Shown: positions 15,833 through 23,372 of the stretch, one piece after another
Position numbering within the stretch: position 1 is the first letter of the stretch
Layout of the letters: every line of letters begins with the position of its first letter
Source of the DNA: Oscillibacter sp.
GTDB taxonomy: Bacteria; Bacillota; Clostridia; Oscillospirales; Oscillospiraceae
Assembly: GCA_017527365.1 (NCBI GenBank)
Contig: JAFXQD010000097.1
Location: 1-47,797, forward strand
Reading direction: 5' to 3'
DNA: 47,797 bases
Program-made: the position numbers and the translations under genes
The notes under the pieces: model-generated
What the model saw: only the letters and a program-made list of their open reading frames with translations
What the model was told of the DNA's origin: nothing
Databases searched by the model: none

Positions 15833-17563
15833 TTACTCCCGAATGCTGATGTTTGCCTCCAACAACTGCTGTTCCGTGACCTCGCCGGGGGCGCCGAGCA
15901 ACAAGTCCTGCGCGTTGCCGTTGAGCGGAAAGGCGATAACGTCGCGGATAGTGTCCTCGTCGGCCAGAAGCATAATCATGCGGTCGATTCCGGGAGCCAT
16001 GCCCGCGTGGGGCGGCGCGCCGTACTGGAACGCCGCGTAGAGCGCCCCGAAACGCTTTTGCAACTCCTCCTCGCTGTAGCCCGCGATTGCGAACGCCTTG
16101 CGCATAACCTCCGTGCTGTGGTTGCGCACCGCGCCCGACGCCAATTCCACGCCGTTGCAAACAAGGTCGTACTGGTACGCCAAAACCTCCGTGGGGTCTT
16201 TCGCCTCCAACGCCTCCAAGCCTCCCTGCGGCATGGAAAACGGGTTGTGCGTGAAAATCACGGCGCCGCTGCTCTCGTCAATCTCGTACATGGGGAAGTC
16301 CACGACGAAACAGAACTCATAGGAATCCTTGTCGATGATGTTGAGGTTTTCGCCGAGCCACTCGCGGATTTGCCCGGCGTAGCGGTTCACGACGCGGAGC
16401 GCGTCGCAGATAAAGAACAGCGTCTCGCCGTCCTTCATGCCCGTCAGTTCGATGACTTCCGCCTTTTGTTCGGGCGTCAGGAACTTTTCGATAGGCCCCT
16501 TGAACGCGCCGTCGGTAAGGGTCAGGTAGCCGAGGCCTTTCATGCCGATGCTCATGGCGAATTTCAGCGAACTCTCAAAGAATTTCCGGGACTGCCCTTG
16601 ACAGTCGGCGACAATCCCGCGCACGGGCTTTCCCTTGAACAGCGGGAAGTTCACGTTTGCGAAAAAGTCCGTCAAGTCGCAGATTACAAGCGGGTTGCGC
16701 AGGTCGGGCTTGTCGGAGCCGTATTTCAGCATGGCGTCGGCGAAGGTAATGCGCGGGAACGGCGCCGCCGTGACGCGCTTTTCCGTGAAGGCGCGGAACG
16801 TGTTCCCCACGACCTCCTCGCAGACGTTCAGCACGTCCTCCTGCGTTGCGAACGACATTTCATAGTCAAGCTGGTAGAACTCGCCGGGGGAGCGGTCTTG
16901 GCGGGCGTCCTCGTCGCGGAAGCAGGGCGCGATTTGGTAGTAGCGCTCAAAGCCCGACACCATGAGCAGTTGCTTGAACTGTTGCGGCGCCTGCGGGAGC
17001 GCGTAGAACTTGCCCTTGTGCTTGCGGCTGGGGACAAGGAAATCCCGCGCCCCTTCCGGGGAGGAGGCGGTCAGAATGGGCGTCTGGATGTCCATAAAGC
17101 CGCGCTCTTCCATCTGCCGACGCAGAAAACTGATGATTTTGGAGCGCAACACGATATTGTTGTGAATCACGGGGTTGCGCAAGTCCAGATAGCGGTACTT
17201 CAAGCGCACGTCCTCGCGGGTGCCCCGCGAGGCGTCGATGTCGAACGGGAGCATGTTCCTGCACGCGCCGAGAACTTCCAGCTTTTCGACGGCCAATTCC
17301 ACCGTGCCCGTGTCGAGCTTTTCGTTGACGGTCTCCGGGTCGCGCTTCGTGACGACGCCCGTCACGGAAATCACGGCCTCGCGGTTCACGCCCTTGAGCA
17401 TGGTTTCGTCGTGCACGACGGTCTGGGAAATGCCGGACTCGTCGCGCACGTCCGCGAAAATCACGCCGCCGTGGTCGCGTATCGCGTCCACCCACCCGGC
17501 CAGTTGCACGGTTTTCCCGATGTCGCTTTCCCTAATGTCGTTACAGCGCATGGTTCTGTACAT
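15833..17563 (-). CDS. aspS: aspartyl-tRNA synthetase
   Basis: Class IIb synthetase that charges tRNA(Asp), and in organisms with GatCAB often tRNA(Asn). The 576 residues hold the OB-fold anticodon domain (LAGWVDAIRDHGGVIFADVR near residues 20-40), class II motif 2 (CFRDEDARQDRSPGEFYQLD near 215), the bacterial GAD insertion (about 285-415), and motif 3 in APGIDRMIML near 527. The ATG at 17563 is preferred: GAGGG lies nine bases upstream, and MYRTMRCNDIR matches the usual family start. An ATG nine bases earlier lies too close to that site. It leads the aspS-gatC2-gatA2-gatB2 operon. Whether it is discriminating for tRNA(Asp) cannot be decided from sequence alone. Confidence 0.96.
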   Translation of the reverse strand: MYRTMRCNDIRESDIGKTVQLAGWVDAIRDHGGVIFADVRDESGISQTVVHDETMLKGVNREAVISVTGVVTKRDPETVNEKLDTGTVELAVEKLEVLGACRNMLPFDIDASRGTREDVRLKYRYLDLRNPVIHNNIVLRSKIISFLRRQMEERGFMDIQTPILTASSPEGARDFLVPSRKHKGKFYALPQAPQQFKQLLMVSGFERYYQIAPCFRDEDARQDRSPGEFYQLDYEMSFATQEDVLNVCEEVVGNTFRAFTEKRVTAAPFPRITFADAMLKYGSDKPDLRNPLVICDLTDFFANVNFPLFKGKPVRGIVADCQGQSRKFFESSLKFAMSIGMKGLGYLTLTDGAFKGPIEKFLTPEQKAEVIELTGMKDGETLFFICDALRVVNRYAGQIREWLGENLNIIDKDSYEFCFVVDFPMYEIDESSGAVIFTHNPFSMPQGGLEALEAKDPTEVLAYQYDLVCNGVELASGAVRNHSTEVMRKAFAIAGYSEEELQKRFGALYAAFQYGAPPHAGMAPGIDRMIMLLADEDTIRDVIAFPLNGNAQDLLLGAPGEVTEQQLLEANISIRE

Positions 17564-17600
17564 GGTTATCATCCCTCGTTCCTAAAATGCGCGGCGAAAC

Positions 17601-17633
17601 GGAAAACGCCCCGGAACAGTTGTCTGTTCCGGG
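17601..17633 (-). terminator. T-box-controlled terminator
   Basis: Minus-strand hairpin CCCGGAACAG-ACAA-CTGTTCCGGG followed by GCGTTTTCC. It lies between the T-box and the aspS start and would be the off state of the riboswitch. Confidence 0.75.
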
Positions 17634-17842
17634 ACGAGTCGTCAAAACCCGCGGTGCCACCCGCATTGATACGGCGGAGCCGTACCCGCTTTTGCCGCTA
17701 TTGGCTTGTTGGTACGGGCGAGCGTTCCCGCGTTTCCTACTCCCCTGAGCGCGCTTCCAGTCGCGGCGCGCATTCCCTGACAGGCTTTCCGGAAACGGAG
17801 TCTCCCCGCGATTTGCGCTTTGATTTGCCCCGCGCAAATCGG
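17605..17842 (-). promoter_or_regulatory. T-box leader upstream of aspS
   Basis: On the minus strand the diagnostic T-box GGGTGGCACCGCGGG lies at about 17662-17648, preceded by the typical GCCGTATCAA (17675-17666). It is followed by a terminator hairpin at 17633-17610. Upstream are a stem-I-like hairpin (GCGCGC...GGAAGCGCGC, about 17771-17750) and the GGGGAGTAGG segment common in these leaders. A GAC triplet (17762-17760), the codon for aspartate, lies in the stem-I-like loop and is a candidate specifier, but its placement was not verified by folding. T-boxes sense uncharged tRNA; here tRNA(Asp), or possibly tRNA(Asn), would control the whole aspS-gatC2-gatA2-gatB2 operon. Confidence 0.88.
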
Positions 17843-17847
17843 GCGCT

Positions 17848-17876
17848 ATCCTATCACAAGCGCGGGATTTTGTCAA
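17848..17876 (-). promoter_or_regulatory. promoter of the aspS operon
   Basis: Minus-strand TTGACA (17876-17871) and TAGGAT (17853-17848) with a 17-base spacer. Transcription would begin near 17841, leaving a leader of about 280 bases that holds the T-box. Confidence 0.72.
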
Positions 17877-18044
17877 GGGGCGGCGCGGGCGGATTTTTTT
17901 GGGGCTCCGATTTCCAAAATTTGACTTATCCGTGAAAATTCGGGCTTTTTTGGGGCGGGAGCTTAATTTTTCCGAATTTCTGCCGATATAAAAAGCAAGA
18001 GGGATTCGCGGAGAATGGCGCGGAAAATTTCTCCGATTTTCTTC

Positions 18045-18073
18045 TTGACAAAAGGGAAAATTTTTGCTAAAAT
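18045..18073 (+). promoter_or_regulatory. strong promoter of the exported-protein cassette
   Basis: Perfect TTGACA (18045-18050), 17-base spacer, TAAAAT (18068-18073), set in AT-rich DNA. The stretch 17881-18040 between this and the aspS promoter is AT-rich with no readable gene. Confidence 0.8.
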
Positions 18074-18079
18074 GTGGCT

Positions 18080-18389
18080 ATCTCTAAAAAACTACAGATT
18101 GCGCGGACGGTATAACAAACTTATCGTTCGCAACGGATTCTTTTATGGTTTGAACGGCCAAGCGCAGGCCGTTTGAATAGCGCCGCGCCGAAGGAAACCG
18201 GGTCAGCCCGGCCGGATGTCACGGGATTTGGAGGCGCAAAACACAACGCGGCAGTAAGGACACTCGCCGCAGGGTTTAGTACGCGTTCGCCACAACGTCG
18301 TTGCGCGGACGCCGAACCGCAGGCAGTTTGAGGCAGAGCCGACGGCGGAAGCAAACGCGCCGCCGCCGCAAACGGATGAGGGAAAAGCT
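18080..18389 (+). other. long structured 5' leader of the exported-protein cassette
   Basis: About 310 bases separate the promoter from the lipoprotein start. The stretch holds two clear hairpins: AACGGCC-AAGCGCA-GGCCGTT (18153-18173) and CCGGG-TCAG-CCCGG (18198-18211). A 13-codon reading frame begins at ATG 18216 and ends at 18257, but nothing shows it is translated. I compared it by eye with the cyclic-di-GMP and cobalamin riboswitch consensus and saw no match. It may be a structured regulatory RNA of unknown class or simply an untranslated leader. Confidence 0.45.
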
Positions 18390-18923
18390 ATGAAAGCATG
18401 GACAAAAGGCGCGGCGCTGGCGCTGGCGGTGTTAATAACGCTCGCGGTTGCGGCGGGTTGCGCGAAAAAGCAACCGGAGCCCGCGCAGGAGGAGGAAGCC
18501 CCCAAGCGGAACCTTGTCATCGGCTACGCCGAAGAGGGCGTCACGGTGGCGGAGAGCGAGGACGAGCTGAACAAAAGCGTCAGGCAAATGCTGGAGGACG
18601 CCGCAGAACCCGGTATGCCGCTGTCATACAAGAACAATGCGTTCAGCGAGGACGGGGTCAACTTTTCCTGCTACATCGCAAACGCCGACGAAAAGTACGA
18701 TATGTTTTTCCAGATTTTCGCCGACGAAGCGCTTCAGGACGAAATATTCCTGTCGCAGTTGATACGCCCCGGCCAGGCTTTCGAGTCGATTACCCTGAGC
18801 CACGCCCTGCCGAAGAGAACCGTCACCCGCTGTTACGTCTCGCAGACGCGGGTGGAGCTTGTGGACGGCGAACAGACCATCCATGACCAGGTATTCTTCA
18901 CCATGGATTTCAACGTCATTTGA
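18390..18923 (+). CDS. small lipoprotein of unknown function
   Basis: A 177-residue exported lipoprotein. Residues 1-23 form a signal peptide with two lysines and a hydrophobic core, and VAAGC ending at Cys24 is a lipobox. The next 20 residues are a Glu/Pro-rich linker (KKQPEPAQEEEAP). The folded part (about 44-177) contains strand-like segments and ends with FFTMDFNVI. It is not a family I recognise. TGAGGGAAAAG precedes the start. It is the first gene of a cassette with two secreted proteins sharing a domain, 66 bases ahead of the next gene. It may anchor or help assemble those proteins at the cell surface (inference). A hairpin (CCTTGCG/CGCAAGG, 18927-18950) lies in the following gap. Confidence 0.8.
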   Translation: MKAWTKGAALALAVLITLAVAAGCAKKQPEPAQEEEAPKRNLVIGYAEEGVTVAESEDELNKSVRQMLEDAAEPGMPLSYKNNAFSEDGVNFSCYIANADEKYDMFFQIFADEALQDEIFLSQLIRPGQAFESITLSHALPKRTVTRCYVSQTRVELVDGEQTIHDQVFFTMDFNVI

Positions 18924-18989
18924 ACGCCTTGCGCGTCTGGATTCGCAAGGGTGTTGCGGCGATAACGTAGGTAAGAAAGGAAAATCACC

Positions 18990-19727
18990 ATGAAAAAAGT
19001 AACTGCGCTTTTTTTGGCCATGCTGATGTGCATGGCTCTGGCTGTCCCCGCGCTGGCGACTGGCGTCGGTAGCGGCGACAGCATCTCCAGCGGCGACGGC
19101 AAGGTCACTTACACCGCGAAGGTGCAGGAGCCGACCATTAACGTAACGATTCCGTCCAAGTCGCAGACCGTCATTTTGAACCCCTATCAAATCAAGGTCA
19201 CCGAAAGTATGAGCACTGTTTCGGGCACCAAGATTGGAGAGGCCGTTGGCTCCGGCGGTTCTGTTGACTCGCAGGCTTCCATTCTGTCCACTGTGCTTTA
19301 TCTGCACAATAAGAGCACGGCGCCTCTGAAGATGGCTCTGACCTTGGAGGGAGATATTCCTGCTACTTCTGAAGTCACGTTCGCCGGCGAGAAAGTGGAT
19401 GCCGAGGAGAAGAATAAGAAAGTCTTTATATTCGTTGACGTTGGCGAATCGACTGACACCGCTCCCAATCCCGCCGTTGCTCTTGCCAAAGCAGAGTATA
19501 GTTCTTCCAAAGTGGACAAGACACAGGGCGTTTTCAAGCAGGGCAAGGTCACGCTGTCGGAGGCTGGGACGCTTAAAGTTCCTTCGAATGTCGAGAATGG
19601 CAACTACCTGCCCATTCAGATTGGCGGCAACTGTACCACGACCCCGACCGTTGGTTGGAAAGGGACTGACGTAGTCAACATCTTCCTCACCTTCACCTTC
19701 CAAGCCACCAACAACAGCACCACGTAA
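18990..19727 (+). CDS. secreted beta-rich protein with an NPY-motif domain
   Basis: A 245-residue secreted protein. The signal peptide (1-23) ends AVPALA. The rest is one domain rich in Thr, Ser and Val with alternating strand patterns. It opens with INVTIPSKSQTVILNPYQIK near residues 49-68 and ends with VNIFLTFTFQATNNSTT. The same landmarks occur in order in the next protein (VINPYHIPVE, VTFVNAPE, LVDVSLSFKFEI), so the two share a fold. There is no LPXTG, SLH or lipobox anchor. Several Lys/Thr-rich loops and the simple signal suggest an abundant matrix or filament-type protein (inference). AAAGGAAAA provides the ribosome site. No named family was recognised. Confidence 0.82.
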   Translation: MKKVTALFLAMLMCMALAVPALATGVGSGDSISSGDGKVTYTAKVQEPTINVTIPSKSQTVILNPYQIKVTESMSTVSGTKIGEAVGSGGSVDSQASILSTVLYLHNKSTAPLKMALTLEGDIPATSEVTFAGEKVDAEEKNKKVFIFVDVGESTDTAPNPAVALAKAEYSSSKVDKTQGVFKQGKVTLSEAGTLKVPSNVENGNYLPIQIGGNCTTTPTVGWKGTDVVNIFLTFTFQATNNSTT

Positions 19728-19760
19728 TCCGCTTAAGCGCAAACTGAAAGCGAACCCCGC

Positions 19761-19797
19761 GGGGCCGCGTGACCGTACCTTTCGGCCATGCGGCCCC
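19761..19797 (+). other. GC-rich intergenic hairpin
   Basis: GGGGCCGC (19761-19768) pairs with GCGGCCCC (19790-19797). There is no T tract, so it is more likely an mRNA-stability or attenuation element between the two secreted-protein genes than a full terminator. Confidence 0.5.
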
Positions 19798-19820
19798 CGC
19801 TGTAACAAGGAGGGTACAGC

Positions 19821-21434
19821 ATGAAACAAACGCTGTTGACAACGGGACTTGTCGTGGCTCTTCTGCTCTCCATGACGGCTCCCGCTTTGGCGTCGGACAT
19901 GACGCCGCCCGACAGCGCCGCCGTTTTCGAGGAAGGAATCATGGAATCGGCGGAAGCCGAAGGAATGGAAGGAGCGGAAATCCCCGGCGAGGCGGAAGCG
20001 TTCGACGAAACGGAGGCTCTCGACGAAGAGGAAATTCTTGTCGAAGAGGAACCGCTTGTCGAAGAGGAGCCCGCCGACGAAGTAGAAACGCCTGTAGAGA
20101 CGGAGACCCCGGTTGAGACGGAAACGCCTGTCGAAACGGAAGTTCCCGTAGAGGAAGAGACCCCGGTTGAGACGGAAACGCCTGTAGAGGAAGAGCCTGT
20201 AGAGGCGGAAACCGACGTTGAAGCGGAAGTTCCCGACGAAACGGAAACTCCTGTAGAGGAAGAGACCCCGGTTGAGGCGGAAACGCCCGTAGAGGAAGAG
20301 CCTGTAGAGGCGGAAACCGACGTTGAAGCGGAAGTTCCCGACGAAACGGAAGCCCCGGTTGAGGCGGAAACGCCCGTAGAGACGGAAACGCCTGTCGAAG
20401 CGGAAACGCCCGTAGAGGAAGAACCCGCCGTAGAGACGGAAATTCCCGGCGACGCGGAGACCCCCGGCGACGCAGAGGAACCCGTAGAAGTAGAAGAGCC
20501 TCCCGTCGAGGCGGAAGCCGACGTTGAAGCGGAGACGCCCGCCGGGGCGGAAGGCGGCGAAGCGAGGCTGTTCGGCGACGCGGAGCCTGAAATTCTCGTG
20601 ACCGCGCCGCAACGCCCGGAAATGGTTATCAACCCCTACCACATCCCGGTGGAAATCGAAGGCAAAACCTTCCGGGACGCGGTTGTGTCGTTGCCGCAGA
20701 CGATGGTAAGCCTCACCGCCGCGCCGCTGTCCGTGACGGTCACAGCCGTCGGCGCGTCTCCGAGCGAGACCGTGACGTTCGTCAACGCCCCCGAAAAATT
20801 GAACCCGAACGCCAAGAGCCTGTTCCTGTGGTTTGAGTTCCAGAAGATTACCGACGGGGAGGAGCCCGTCTGGAGCGGCGCCTACACCGGGGAGGCGAAC
20901 CAAATCGCGGTCAACAGCAGGAGCCGCGTCGTGCTGGAGCTTCCCGCGTCCAAGAACGGCGAAGAGGTCAAAGCCGCGTTCCGCGTCTTTGGCATGGCCG
21001 GCATTCCGTCCAAGGGTGTCTGGAACGCTCAAGACCTTGTCGACGTTTCCCTCTCGTTCAAGTTTGAGATAATGAGCGAGGAAGAGCTTGTCGAAGAGGC
21101 TCCCATAGAGAACGGGGGGCTTTTGGGCGAAACGCAACCCGCAGAGGGCGAGGCGCCCGCCGGGGAGCCGCAACCCGTCGAAAGCGCGGAGCCCGCCGGG
21201 GACGGAGCGCTTGTCGAAGAGAAACCGCTTCCTGACGACGCGCAATCCGTAGAGGACGCGGAGCTTTTGGGCGAAACGCAACCCGTAGAGGGCGCGGAGC
21301 CTGTCGAGGAAGCGCCGACTACGGACGAAGCGAAACTATCCGGGGAAGAGGAATCCGCAGAGGCGGAGCCGTCCGACGACGCGCCGCCCGAAGTCGAAGA
21401 GCCGTCGGAGGACGCGCAGGCGCCCGACGAATGA
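19821..21434 (+). CDS. acidic repeat-rich secreted protein with an NPY-motif domain
   Basis: A 537-residue exported protein. Residues 1-25 are a signal peptide ending APALA. Residues 30-245 are a low-complexity acidic region built from PVETETPVEEE-type units. Residues about 256-415 are the NPY-motif domain shared with the preceding protein (ILVTAPQRPEMVINPYHIPV to DVSLSFKFEI). Residues 420-537 form a second acidic tail (AEPVEEAPTTDEAKLSGEEE). No wall or membrane anchor is visible and the predicted charge is extremely negative. Exact DNA repeats inside the first acidic region suggest that its length varies. AAGGAGGG precedes the start. The acidic arms could bind cations or basic surface polymers; that is inference only. 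Confidence 0.82.
   Translation: MKQTLLTTGLVVALLLSMTAPALASDMTPPDSAAVFEEGIMESAEAEGMEGAEIPGEAEAFDETEALDEEEILVEEEPLVEEEPADEVETPVETETPVETETPVETEVPVEEETPVETETPVEEEPVEAETDVEAEVPDETETPVEEETPVEAETPVEEEPVEAETDVEAEVPDETEAPVEAETPVETETPVEAETPVEEEPAVETEIPGDAETPGDAEEPVEVEEPPVEAEADVEAETPAGAEGGEARLFGDAEPEILVTAPQRPEMVINPYHIPVEIEGKTFRDAVVSLPQTMVSLTAAPLSVTVTAVGASPSETVTFVNAPEKLNPNAKSLFLWFEFQKITDGEEPVWSGAYTGEANQIAVNSRSRVVLELPASKNGEEVKAAFRVFGMAGIPSKGVWNAQDLVDVSLSFKFEIMSEEELVEEAPIENGGLLGETQPAEGEAPAGEPQPVESAEPAGDGALVEEKPLPDDAQSVEDAELLGETQPVEGAEPVEEAPTTDEAKLSGEEESAEAEPSDDAPPEVEEPSEDAQAPDE
20184..20351 (+). repeat. 63-bp exact direct repeats in the acidic region
   Basis: Bases 20184-20246 and 20289-20351 are identical over 63 bases, offset by 105 bases (35 codons), within a larger field of shorter near-repeats from about 20085 to 20450. 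All unit sizes keep the reading frame. Confidence 0.92.
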
Positions 21435-21447
21435 GCCGAAATAATGA

Positions 21448-21487
21448 AACCGCCGTCGGGCGCGAAACGCGCTTGGCGGCGGTTCTT
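21448..21487 (+). terminator. putative terminator after the exported cassette
   Basis: AACCGCCG (21448-21455) pairs with CGGCGGTT (21477-21484), with an inner GCGCG-AAA-CGCGC stem, followed by CTTTG. The T tract is weak. Confidence 0.5.
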
Positions 21488-21549
21488 TGCGTTCCCGCGA
21501 ACGCCCCCGCCGCTTCCGGAATAGGCTGTAGGGAAAGGGGAGGGAGGCA

Positions 21550-22317
21550 ATGGAAAACGGAATAGGGGCGCAAAGCCGGGTATGGCGTCGGGTGGCGCCG
21601 ACGCTGGCGCCGTGGCCGGGCGCCGACGCCGTGGGGAAGGCCTTGGAGGGCGGCGCGAAGGCCGACGGCGTGATTTTAGCGTCGGAGGCGGCGCAACGCC
21701 CGGAGAAAGCGCCGGAGGCGCCGCGCAGTTTGGCCGCGCCGTCAAAGGAGGCGCACAGCTTGGCGCCCGTCGCGGACGCGCCGCAAAAGTTAGAGGCAAC
21801 GCGGAGCTTGGCGCCCGTTGCGGACGCGGCGCGGAGTTTGAGCCCCGCAATAGAGCCTGACGCAGGGAGCTTGCCGGGGGCGGAGCCCGACCCGTGCTGT
21901 ATGGGCACGGAAGCGGCGGCGGACACGGCGGTGTTGGCGGGCTTTATGGAGGACGAGAGGGCGGAGGCGCGGCAACTGCAAGCACTGGCGCGGCAGTCGC
22001 CCGTATGGGCGCGGCAGACGCTCTTGACGCTCGCCGCCCGCGCCGTCGCAAGGGCGCGGAAACTCGCCGCCGCGCATTACCTGATTACGGGCGAAACGTA
22101 TCTCCCGGCGGTCTGCGCGGAGAGAATCTACGTGGGCAAATGGCGCCCTGCGTTGCGGGAACGCTATCACGGCGCGGCCTGCGCGGGCATGAACTACGGG
22201 CGCGCCGCCGACGGAACCCCCGACCCGTGCCTCGCGGACTTGTTCCGGGAGTTGAGCGCGGACGCGTTCGAGGGCGCCGCCGCCGTCATGCGCCTGCTCG
22301 AACGCGCCTTGGCGTGA
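21550..22317 (+). CDS. ferritin-like domain protein with a repetitive N-terminal linker
   Basis: The C-terminal half (about residues 112-255) resembles the ferritin-like proteins common in Clostridia: a CCMGTEAAADTAVLAGFMED helix, then QSPVWARQTLLTLAARAVAR and HYLITGETYLPA. In that family the helices carry Glu and His ligands for a di-iron site; here the second helix reads ARAVARARKLAAA with the expected Glu/His mostly replaced by Ala/Arg, so metal binding is doubtful. Residues 1-110 are an Ala/Pro-rich linker with imperfect repeats such as SLAPVADA. No signal peptide is seen. The start follows GGGAGG. It sits 115 bases after the acidic secreted protein and may belong to the same unit or be independent. 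Confidence 0.65.
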   Translation: MENGIGAQSRVWRRVAPTLAPWPGADAVGKALEGGAKADGVILASEAAQRPEKAPEAPRSLAAPSKEAHSLAPVADAPQKLEATRSLAPVADAARSLSPAIEPDAGSLPGAEPDPCCMGTEAAADTAVLAGFMEDERAEARQLQALARQSPVWARQTLLTLAARAVARARKLAAAHYLITGETYLPAVCAERIYVGKWRPALRERYHGAACAGMNYGRAADGTPDPCLADLFRELSADAFEGAAAVMRLLERALA

Positions 22318-22356
22318 AAAAACGCCGCTTCCGGGCGAACCGGAAACGGCGTTTTT
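22317..22356. terminator. bidirectional terminator between convergent genes
   Basis: AAAAAACGCCG-CTTCCGG-GCGAA-CCGGAAA-CGGCGTTTTT: a long hairpin flanked by A and T tracts, between the ferritin-like gene and tsf. Confidence 0.9.
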
Positions 22357-22368
22357 GTCGTGCGGCGG

Positions 22369-23289
22369 TTAGGAACCCTTCACAAGGGAGGCGATTTCCG
22401 CCGCGAAGTTTTCCTCTTTCTTCTCAATGCCCTCGCCCTTCTCGAAGCGCACGGCGTCCTTGAAGGCAATCTTGCCGCCGAGGGCTTTCGCGGCGTCGTC
22501 CAGATACTTCCCGACGGTCGTCGCGTTGTCCTTCACGAACTCCTGTTGCAACAGGCAGTTTTCCGCGTAGAACTTGTTCATCTTGCCCATGACGATTTTT
22601 TCCTTGACCTGCGCGGGCTTGCCCGCCATTTTCGGGTCGTTGTCCATCTGGGCGAGCATGATTTTCTTTTCCTCCGCCAGAACCGCGTCGGAGACCTGCG
22701 ACTTGTCCCAGAAGCGGGGGTTGAGCGCGGCAATCTGCATGGCGACATCCTTGCCCGCCGTGAGCACGGCGTCGGCGGGGAGGTCGGTTTCAAGGTTAAC
22801 CAGCACGCCGATTTTGCCGCCCGCGTGAACATACGCCACGGACACGCCGTCGGCGAAGCGGGCGAAGCGCCGCACTTTGATATTCTCGCCGATGACCAGC
22901 ACCATTTCCTGTTGCTGTTGGAGCACGGTGTTGTCGGAGCCGGCGTATTTGGCGCTCATGAGCGCGTCGAGGTCGGCGGGGTTCTCTTTCGCCACGGTCT
23001 CCGCGACGCCCTTCACGAAGTCCACGAACTTTTCGTTCTTGCCCACGAAGTCGGTTTCCGCGTTGACTTCCACGACCACGCCCACGCCGTCGATGACAGC
23101 CGCGTAAGCCATGCCTTCCGCCGCGATGCGCCCCGCCTTTTTCGCCGAAGCCGCCATGCCCTTTTCGCGGAGCCACTCTACCGCCTTGTCCATGTCGCCG
23201 TCGGTCGCCGACAGCGCCTTCTTGCAGTCCATCATCCCAACGCCCGTCATCTCGCGCAGGGTCTTTACGTCCGCCGCTGTGAATGCCAT
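22369..23289 (-). CDS. tsf: translation elongation factor Ts
   Basis: Nucleotide exchange factor that recycles EF-Tu-GDP. The 306 residues begin AFTAADVKTLREMTGVGMMD, the standard EF-Ts UBA-like N-terminus, followed by CKKAL and the MAASAKKAGRIAAEG segment. The core holds VVVEVNAETDFVGKNEKFVD, the signature that contacts EF-Tu. The start at 23289 is chosen over an earlier in-frame codon because AAGGAG lies nine bases upstream and the family N-terminus begins here. It is 83 bases downstream of rpsB, the usual bacterial rpsB-tsf operon. Confidence 0.98.
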   Translation of the reverse strand: MAFTAADVKTLREMTGVGMMDCKKALSATDGDMDKAVEWLREKGMAASAKKAGRIAAEGMAYAAVIDGVGVVVEVNAETDFVGKNEKFVDFVKGVAETVAKENPADLDALMSAKYAGSDNTVLQQQQEMVLVIGENIKVRRFARFADGVSVAYVHAGGKIGVLVNLETDLPADAVLTAGKDVAMQIAALNPRFWDKSQVSDAVLAEEKKIMLAQMDNDPKMAGKPAQVKEKIVMGKMNKFYAENCLLQQEFVKDNATTVGKYLDDAAKALGGKIAFKDAVRFEKGEGIEKKEENFAAEIASLVKGS

Positions 23290-23372
23290 ATTGAAAAACT
23301 CCTTAACTGATATATTCAAGCTGTCGCGCCGGGACGGTTCCGCGCAGGAACCGCCCCGCGTCCGGTATTTTA

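Noticed and set aside
14339..17935. A 1198-codon open frame on the plus strand, antisense to gatA2, gatC2 and aspS
   Set aside because: It is a shadow of well-supported genes in GC-rich DNA. Its translation is Arg/Ala/Val/His-rich with no domain, signal or ribosome site.
18216..18257. A 13-codon leader peptide in the exported-cassette leader
   Set aside because: No ribosome site precedes it and there is no clear regulatory codon run.
18624..21281. An 885-codon minus-strand frame with repeated Phe-Arg-Leu-Tyr units opposite the exported proteins
   Set aside because: The repetition is the complement of the acidic repeats of the real gene. No promoter or ribosome site is present, and both opposing proteins have signal peptides.
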